NCBI GenBank assembly: GCA_934196075.1
Contig: CAKPVW010000054.1
Span: forward strand, 1-10,838
Direction of reading: 5' to 3'
DNA from: an uncultured Anaerovibrio sp.
Lineage (GTDB): Bacteria; Bacillota; Negativicutes; Selenomonadales; Selenomonadaceae
Length of the DNA stretch: 10,838 nucleotides
Shown: positions 6,363 to 10,838 of the stretch, in pieces
Numbering within the stretch: position 1 is the stretch's first letter
Layout of the letters: every line of letters starts with the position of its first letter
The notes under the pieces: generated by a model
The model's database searches: none
Seen by the model: the letters and a program-made list of their open reading frames with translations, nothing else
What the model was told of the DNA's origin: nothing
Program-made: the position numbers and the translations under genes

Positions 6363-7277
6363 TTACACTTCTTCCGGCACATGCTCCCAGACCTCATTTT
6401 TCATCAAATCACGATGTTCCAGCTTCACGGCACAGCCCTTTTCCTTCAAAAGCTGACAGATATGGTTAGCAATAAATACAGAACGATGCATACCGCCGGT
6501 ACAACCTGCAGCAATAACCAGTTGAGCCTTGCCTTCCTTTTCATATTGAGGAATCAGGAAATTTACCAGATTGTCCAAATGCTGCTTAAACTCCTTGGTA
6601 ACAGGCCACTGGTCAATATAGGCAGCCACCTCTGGCACCGCCCCGCTCTTGTGACGCATGGATTCCACATAGAAAGGATTTGGCAGGAAGCGCACATCAA
6701 AAACCAAATCCGCATCCAAAGGCATACCAAATTTGAAGCCAAAGGAAATAACATTAATATTCATCTTCTCACCTACTCTTGGAGCAAAAAGCTTGAGAAT
6801 CTTTTCCTTCAGGTCAATTTTCTTCAAATCTGAGGTGTCTACAATATAGGTAGCCTTGTTGCGAACAGAGGCCAACCGTTCTCTTTCCTTGGCTACACCA
6901 TCGCTTATCCGAGAGCTAGGTGCCATAGGATGACGGCGGCGGGTTTCCTTGTAGCGACGAATAATGGCTGCATCAGAGGCATCCATAAAAAGCAGTACAT
7001 AGGGCTGATTATCCCTATCCATATCCTCCAGCACATGGGTAAAGGTATCAAAAAACTCCCGGCTGCGGGTGTCCACTACCAATACCACCTTGTTAATACT
7101 GCCCCCGGACTGCTGACACAATTCCGCAAATTTGGGAATAAACACTGGTGGCAGATTATCTACCACGAAATAGCCTATATCCTCTAGATAGCGGCAAGCC
7201 TGAGTTTTGCCGCTGCCGGACATACCGGTTACAATAATAAACTCGCAAGTCTTATCCTTTTCCTTCTCTGTTTCCAT
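6363..7277 (-). CDS. rapZ: RapZ/YvcJ nucleotide-binding protein
   Basis: In enterobacteria RapZ is an RNase adapter that controls glucosamine-6-phosphate synthase through small RNAs; in Bacillus the homologue YvcJ hydrolyses GTP and affects competence. The 304-residue product has an N-terminal P-loop kinase-like domain with Walker A GMSGSGKT at 18-25 and the family VDNLPP at 39-44. The C-terminal domain starts near 172 and carries SFGFKFGMPLDADLVFDVRFLPNP, split here as SFGFKFG (178-184) and DVRFLPNP (194-201), plus GCTGG at 258-262 followed by M-H-R-S. Many homologues have K or Q where this protein has M263. The basic C-terminal RNA-binding residues of the E. coli protein are not obviously conserved, so an RNA role is not assured. 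GGAGG lies five nt before the ATG, and the gene follows the HAD gene by 20 nt. Confidence 0.97.
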   Translation of the reverse strand: METEKEKDKTCEFIIVTGMSGSGKTQACRYLEDIGYFVVDNLPPVFIPKFAELCQQSGGSINKVVLVVDTRSREFFDTFTHVLEDMDRDNQPYVLLFMDASDAAIIRRYKETRRRHPMAPSSRISDGVAKERERLASVRNKATYIVDTSDLKKIDLKEKILKLFAPRVGEKMNINVISFGFKFGMPLDADLVFDVRFLPNPFYVESMRHKSGAVPEVAAYIDQWPVTKEFKQHLDNLVNFLIPQYEKEGKAQLVIAAGCTGGMHRSVFIANHICQLLKEKGCAVKLEHRDLMKNEVWEHVPEEV

Positions 7278-7297
7278 AATAACCTCCGCTATTTCCC

Positions 7298-8092
7298 TTA
7301 CATACAGAAACGCTCCAATGCCTCAGCAACACCATCATGCTCATTATCTGTTACCATATATCTAGCCGCAGCCTTAGCCTCTGCATTGGCATTGCCCATA
7401 GCTACGCTGATAGCTACAGATGTCAGCATGCTGACATCATTGCTGGAATCACCAATGGCCAATACCTGCTCACTAGGAATGTTCAGAATCTCCGCCAGCT
7501 TGGCAATAGCCGTAGCCTTGTTAACTCCTGGCTTAATCAGCTCCACATAGGTAGGGGCTGACTTCATGGCCTCAATACGGCCTCCAAATTTCTTCTGAAC
7601 CAGCTTGATAACTGCATCTGCCTGATCCGGGGTGTCAGTCATAATCAGCATCTTTGGCACATGGACATTGTGTTTATAAATATCCTGGCCTACAGTCTTG
7701 CCCTGCACGCCGCAGGCCTTCTGATAATACTGAGCATGATCATCATTTACTATGAAATACAGCTGATCATCACTATAAAGATGAATATACAGCTCGCACT
7801 CCTGAGCAAAATCCAACAAATCCTTAACCACTGCTTCATCCAGATAGGAAGCGTAAAGCTCCTTGCCGCCAGCAGTCTTAATCAGGGCACCATTGTAGGT
7901 AATAATTGGCACATCCAGCTCCAGTTCCTGAGCATAAGGCAGGGTGGAGGCATACATTCTGCCAGTGGCAATGGTAAAGATTACCCCTGCCTCTACAGCC
8001 CGCTTAATCATATGCTTGTTGCCCTTAGAAATCTTGTGCTCATTATTGAGCAAAGTACCATCCATATCTGTAACAAATAATTTTGCCTGCAT
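7298..8092 (-). CDS. Cof-type HAD-IIB family phosphatase
   Basis: A cytoplasmic Mg-dependent phosphatase of the Cof/YidA group, acting on small phosphorylated metabolites such as sugar phosphates or flavin-pathway intermediates; the substrate cannot be predicted. All four HAD motifs are visible: motif I DMDGTLL at 9-15 (nucleophile D9, acid/base D11), motif II with T43 in IATGR, motif III with K192 in NKATA, and motif IV GDSSND at 214-219 (Mg ligands D215 and D219). The alpha/beta type C2 cap lies between motifs II and III, roughly residues 80-185. The length of 264 residues is standard. The ATG follows GAGGAG by 8 nt. The 55-nt gap from PBP is very AT-rich and could hold a weak internal promoter (TATACT), but its -35 is poor. 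Linkage to rapZ suggests a housekeeping role. Confidence 0.92.
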   Translation of the reverse strand: MQAKLFVTDMDGTLLNNEHKISKGNKHMIKRAVEAGVIFTIATGRMYASTLPYAQELELDVPIITYNGALIKTAGGKELYASYLDEAVVKDLLDFAQECELYIHLYSDDQLYFIVNDDHAQYYQKACGVQGKTVGQDIYKHNVHVPKMLIMTDTPDQADAVIKLVQKKFGGRIEAMKSAPTYVELIKPGVNKATAIAKLAEILNIPSEQVLAIGDSSNDVSMLTSVAISVAMGNANAEAKAAARYMVTDNEHDGVAEALERFCM

Positions 8093-8147
8093 TTTTTATT
8101 CTCCTCTTGTACATATATTTATTTTAAATTTATATAGTATATCCACC

Positions 8148-10115
8148 TTACGGACTAAAGGTAACAGTTACTGTCTGTCCCTGCTGGATAGCTGTACCTG
8201 GGGCAATACTTTGACTTTTAGCCAGTCCATTACCCTGAATATCCATACCCAGTCCTCGTTCTGCCAAGGCCTGGGATGCTTCCTTAATGCTCATGCCCTG
8301 TAAATTTGGCATGCCCTTGCCATCATTTACAGGCTTGGGAGCTTCTGCCTTTTCCTTATCCTTGTTCATATCCTCAAAGGTATCGCTGGAAGGACTGATA
8401 TGCATAAATCTCAGCAGCTGGGCAAAAATATCCCTAGCTACCGGGGCAGCAATCTGACCGCCATAAAATGCTCCCGCTGATGGATCATCAATAACCACCA
8501 GCACCACAATACGAGGATCCTCCACTGGAGCAAAGCCACAGAAGGAAGCTATATATCTGCCCTCCATATAACCGCTGGTATGCTCATTAATCTTCTGGGC
8601 TGTACCAGTTTTACCAGCAATGCGATAGCCCTTGACACCGGCCTTGGAACCACCACCAGTGGCAACTACCTGCTCCAAGAGTCCCACCAGGGTTTTATCC
8701 GTGGCAGATTCCAGAACCCTGCCAACCTCCTCCTTGCCAAATTCCTTGTATACACTGCCATCGGCATTATCAATTTCCTTGATAATATGAGGTTTCAACA
8801 GCACGCCATCATTGGCAATAGCCGACATGGCTGTAACCAGCTGGAGGGGAGTAACGGCAATACTTTGACCAATGGACATAGTAGCCACATCTGAGTTTAC
8901 CATATCCTTAGGGTTAAATAAAATACCTTCCTGTTCTCCGGGCAGCTCAATACCTGTAAGACGGCCAAAACCGAATTTCTGAGCATATTCCGTCAGCTTT
9001 TCCCCGCCTAGCCACAAACCAACCTGGGCAAAGCATGTATTAATGGAATTTTTTACTACATCAATAAAGGTAACATTACCAAAGGAGCCACCATTCCAGT
9101 TCTGAATCCTTTTCTCAGAAACATCCACATGACCAGGATCATAAAAAGTCATATTAGGTGAAACCACACCTTCCTGCAAAGCGGCACCAGCCACAATAGC
9201 CTTAAAGGTGGAGCCTGGCTCATAGATGGAAGCCACCGCCCTGTTGCGCCATGCCTCACCGTTAGCATCCACCTCCCAATACTTGTTAGGGTTGTAGGTA
9301 GGACGAGAAGCCATCGCCAGCACTTCACCGGTTTTAGGATCCATAACCACAGCGGTAACAGCCTTTGGCTTGTTATCTGCCACAGCCTTGTCCAAGGCTT
9401 GCTCCACAATAAATTGCATGGTGGCATCCAAAGTCAAGGTAATGTTTTTGGAATTATCTCCATTATATCGCTTTTGGGCAGGAGAGAAAATAGAGTCAAA
9501 AATAGGCCGGCCTCTATTATCTGTCAAAAGAGACGCTTCCTGAGCCTCCCCCTTCAGCAAATCATCTGCGGCCTGCTCCATGCCAGCCAGCCCTACATCA
9601 TCAGTACCTATAAAGCCCAATACATTGGCCGCCAGGCTATCGTTGGGATAGTAGCGCTTTACCTCATCATGAAGCTCCAGACATTCATATTCATTAGCCT
9701 CCTTCAACTCCTTGATGGCATTTTCCTCATCTATCTCCAAACGTCTTTTGACGTAGACAAATACACCGCCTACATCAATATCCTCCTGAATTTCCTCCGG
9801 CTTCAGCTTGAGAATATCCGCCAGACTGGCTACTATATTCTCTCTATCCTCCTCATTAACCTTGCTAGGATTAATAACCAGAGATTTTGCCATACGGCTG
9901 ATAGCCAGTTCCCGGCCATTTCTATCAGTTATTTTGCCCCGTGGAGATTGCCTGGCTCTATTTTCCTCTGCCATAACCACAGCTCTCTGCTTCAGCTCAC
10001 TGCCATCTATCAGCTGCAGCCATGCCACACGCAGAATTAGAATCAGCAACAAGCACCAGACGGCAAATAGCAGATAGCTTAATCTGGTCTGAAAATTTTT
10101 TCGTTGTTCATTCAC
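8148..10115 (-). CDS. Class B penicillin-binding protein with PASTA domain (FtsI/SpoVD-like)
   Basis: A peptidoglycan DD-transpeptidase anchored in the membrane and acting outside it. After a short basic cytoplasmic tail, residues 12-34 form the single transmembrane helix. The pedestal/dimerisation domain begins near 55 with the characteristic RGKITDRNGRELA (59-71). The transpeptidase domain carries S302-T-F-K305 (acylated serine), S357-I-N359 and K502-T-G504, so it should be active and beta-lactam binding. A variable linker rich in D, E and K (575-600) leads to one PASTA domain at about 601-655. The 655-residue length matches SpoVD (about 645). The start is GTG with GGAG 10 nt upstream; a stop codon lies in frame immediately before it, so no earlier start exists. 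It is not beside the usual mraW-ftsL-mur genes but divergent from an Lrp gene. I leave FtsI versus SpoVD open. Confidence 0.95.
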   Translation of the reverse strand: MNEQRKNFQTRLSYLLFAVWCLLLILILRVAWLQLIDGSELKQRAVVMAEENRARQSPRGKITDRNGRELAISRMAKSLVINPSKVNEEDRENIVASLADILKLKPEEIQEDIDVGGVFVYVKRRLEIDEENAIKELKEANEYECLELHDEVKRYYPNDSLAANVLGFIGTDDVGLAGMEQAADDLLKGEAQEASLLTDNRGRPIFDSIFSPAQKRYNGDNSKNITLTLDATMQFIVEQALDKAVADNKPKAVTAVVMDPKTGEVLAMASRPTYNPNKYWEVDANGEAWRNRAVASIYEPGSTFKAIVAGAALQEGVVSPNMTFYDPGHVDVSEKRIQNWNGGSFGNVTFIDVVKNSINTCFAQVGLWLGGEKLTEYAQKFGFGRLTGIELPGEQEGILFNPKDMVNSDVATMSIGQSIAVTPLQLVTAMSAIANDGVLLKPHIIKEIDNADGSVYKEFGKEEVGRVLESATDKTLVGLLEQVVATGGGSKAGVKGYRIAGKTGTAQKINEHTSGYMEGRYIASFCGFAPVEDPRIVVLVVIDDPSAGAFYGGQIAAPVARDIFAQLLRFMHISPSSDTFEDMNKDKEKAEAPKPVNDGKGMPNLQGMSIKEASQALAERGLGMDIQGNGLAKSQSIAPGTAIQQGQTVTVTFSP

Positions 10116-10159
10116 CTATACAACACTCCATATACCCATGAAAACATATCTATCCCTTT

Positions 10160-10187
10160 ATTTTACACTATCTGATGACAAAAGCAA
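10160..10187 (-). promoter_or_regulatory. Possible promoter for the PBP operon
   Basis: Read on the minus strand, TTGCTT (10182-10187) and TAAAAT (10160-10165) are spaced by 16 bp, about 45 nt before the PBP GTG start. The -35 is weak and the region AT-rich, so this is a tentative call. The -10 lies inside a GTGTAAAATAAA element (10157-10168) that is repeated, inverted and with one extra A, at 10226-10238. Confidence 0.35.
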
Positions 10188-10243
10188 AAAAAATTTACCA
10201 AGCTAGGTTTTTACGGCTTTTATATGTGTAAAAATAAATTTGT

Positions 10244-10271
10244 TTTGTATACGAAGATATAAGTTTACAAA
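10244..10271. promoter_or_regulatory. Imperfect inverted repeat over the Lrp promoter, candidate operator
   Basis: TTTGTATAC (10244-10252) and GTTTACAAA (10263-10271) form an inverted repeat matching at 8 of 9 positions with a 10-bp spacer. The right arm covers the -35 element of the Lrp gene. Lrp/AsnC regulators commonly bind AT-rich imperfect palindromes in their own promoters, so autorepression is the natural hypothesis. A second perfect inverted repeat, TTTTTAC (10208-10214) with GTAAAAA (10228-10234), lies just upstream. Confidence 0.45.
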
Positions 10272-10293
10272 TTATTATCCTTGCTGTTATAAT
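10264..10293 (+). promoter_or_regulatory. Sigma-A promoter of the Lrp/AsnC gene
   Basis: TTTACA (10264-10269) and a perfect TATAAT (10288-10293) are spaced by 18 bp, with an extended -10 TG at 10285-10286. Transcription should start near 10300, giving a leader of about 20 nt that includes the ribosome binding site GGTGGTGAT (10305-10313). Confidence 0.7.
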
Positions 10294-10319
10294 ATAACAA
10301 GAATGGTGGTGATTACAGT

Positions 10320-10766
10320 ATGGATGCTACTGATAGAAGAATTTTGAAAAGATTACAGGAAAATTCCCGTGTAACAGTTTCTGTGCTGAGTCAGGAGATT
10401 TCCCTGTCCATGCCGGCGATTAGTGAAAGATTGAAAAAACTGGAAAACACCGGTGTTATCCAGCAGTACACAGCAATCCTCGACCCTGAATTGGTAGACA
10501 AGCAGCTTATGTGTATTCTCTACATCAGCTTTGAAGCCCCAATTCACGGCGATCACTTCGAGGAGTTTATTGCCAGCGAGCCTGATGTAAAAGAATGTTT
10601 CTATATTACTGGTGATTATGATTATGCCCTAAAGATTATCACCAAGAATACCAAAACTCTGGAAAAGCTAATGATTAGAATCAAAAATCAGGAAGGCATT
10701 GCCAGAACTGAAACCATCGTTGTGCTGTCCACAGTTATTGACAGACCAACCATTGAAATCGAGTAA
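10320..10766 (+). CDS. Lrp/AsnC family transcriptional regulator
   Basis: A small DNA-binding regulator of the feast/famine type, normally forming dimers to octamers and responding to an amino acid. Residues about 3-60 form the AsnC-type winged helix-turn-helix, with DRRILKRLQENSR (5-17) and a recognition helix around 30-42 (SMPAISERLKKLE). A hinge leads to the ligand-binding RAM domain (about 65-140) with the conserved GDYDYALK (98-105). The length of 148 residues is typical. The ATG at 10320 has GGTGGTGAT upstream at suitable spacing. It is transcribed divergently from the PBP operon across a 204-nt AT-rich region with inverted repeats, so it could regulate itself and possibly the PBP gene. 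The effector amino acid is not predictable from the sequence. Confidence 0.95.
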   Translation: MDATDRRILKRLQENSRVTVSVLSQEISLSMPAISERLKKLENTGVIQQYTAILDPELVDKQLMCILYISFEAPIHGDHFEEFIASEPDVKECFYITGDYDYALKIITKNTKTLEKLMIRIKNQEGIARTETIVVLSTVIDRPTIEIE

Positions 10767-10776
10767 AATGAGACTT

Positions 10777-10807
10777 ATTCAGTGGGAGCTTTAGACTCCC
10801 ACTGAAT
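10777..10807 (+). terminator. Strong hairpin after the Lrp gene, likely terminator
   Basis: A perfect 12-bp stem (10777-10788 with 10796-10807, containing CAGTGGGAG) closes a 7-nt loop, ten nt after the Lrp stop codon. The stem can be extended by GACT/AGTC (10772-10775 with 10810-10813), or alternatively by TTATTC with GAATAA (10775-10780 with 10814-10819). Only a short T-stretch (10807-10809) follows, which is weak for a Rho-independent terminator. It may be bidirectional or serve mainly to stabilise 3' ends. Nothing else is visible to the window end. Confidence 0.65.
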
Positions 10808-10838
10808 TTAGTCGAATAAATCCAGAGCCTTAGCCCCC

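Noticed and set aside
8093..8180. Internal promoter before the HAD gene (TATACT with TTACCT at 17 bp)
   Set aside because: The -35 matches only 3 of 6 positions and the whole gap is AT-rich, where -10-like hexamers arise by chance. Mentioned only as a possibility in the HAD entry.
1..10838. CRISPR array, phage, insertion sequence or defence genes
   Set aside because: No regularly spaced direct repeats, transposase, integrase or nuclease motifs are visible. The gene content is chromosomal and housekeeping-like apart from the SCIFF module and the unknown secreted protein.

Overview
The window looks like chromosomal DNA from an anaerobic Bacillota (Firmicutes). Four things point there: the conserved rapZ-yvcK-whiA trio, a SCIFF ranthipeptide precursor with its radical SAM maturase, a class B penicillin-binding protein with a C-terminal PASTA domain, and purine-rich AGGAGG-type ribosome binding sites before nearly every gene. 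The style (moderate GC, some GTG starts, membrane-anchored YvcK) would fit Clostridia or Negativicutes; I cannot place it more closely from sequence alone. There are no transposases, phage genes, CRISPR arrays, tRNAs or rRNAs.

Layout. Nine genes lie on the minus strand, read from about 10115 down to 219: PASTA-PBP, Cof-type HAD phosphatase, RapZ, YvcK, WhiA, membrane-anchored polysaccharide deacetylase, a secreted protein of unknown function, the 47-residue SCIFF precursor (1706-1849), and the SCIFF maturase ScfB. From the HAD gene to the unknown secreted gene, spacing runs from a 4-nt overlap to 20 nt, so this is almost certainly one transcription unit. PBP sits 55 nt upstream with no visible terminator between. 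SCIFF appears to have its own promoter over the end of the unknown gene. A strong intrinsic terminator follows SCIFF and precedes scfB, which should make precursor more abundant than maturase. On the plus strand, a divergent Lrp/AsnC regulator (10320-10766) has a good sigma-A promoter overlapped by an inverted repeat, and a strong hairpin follows it.

How the genes fit together. The long operon joins wall synthesis (PBP), wall or polysaccharide editing (deacetylase) and regulators of wall precursor supply and division (RapZ, YvcK, WhiA). The secreted unknown protein is translationally packed behind the deacetylase and may work at the envelope. The SCIFF pair is a separate module: ScfB should install a radical, non-alpha-carbon thioether on the six-cysteine peptide.

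The best candidates for something undescribed are: (i) the secreted protein of unknown function at 1892-3271; (ii) the 218-bp non-coding, inverted-repeat-rich block at the left edge, which can fold in several mutually exclusive ways; and (iii) the Lrp/PBP divergent intergenic region with repeated GTGTAAAA-like elements. The SCIFF module is a known system, but its biological role is still poorly defined.
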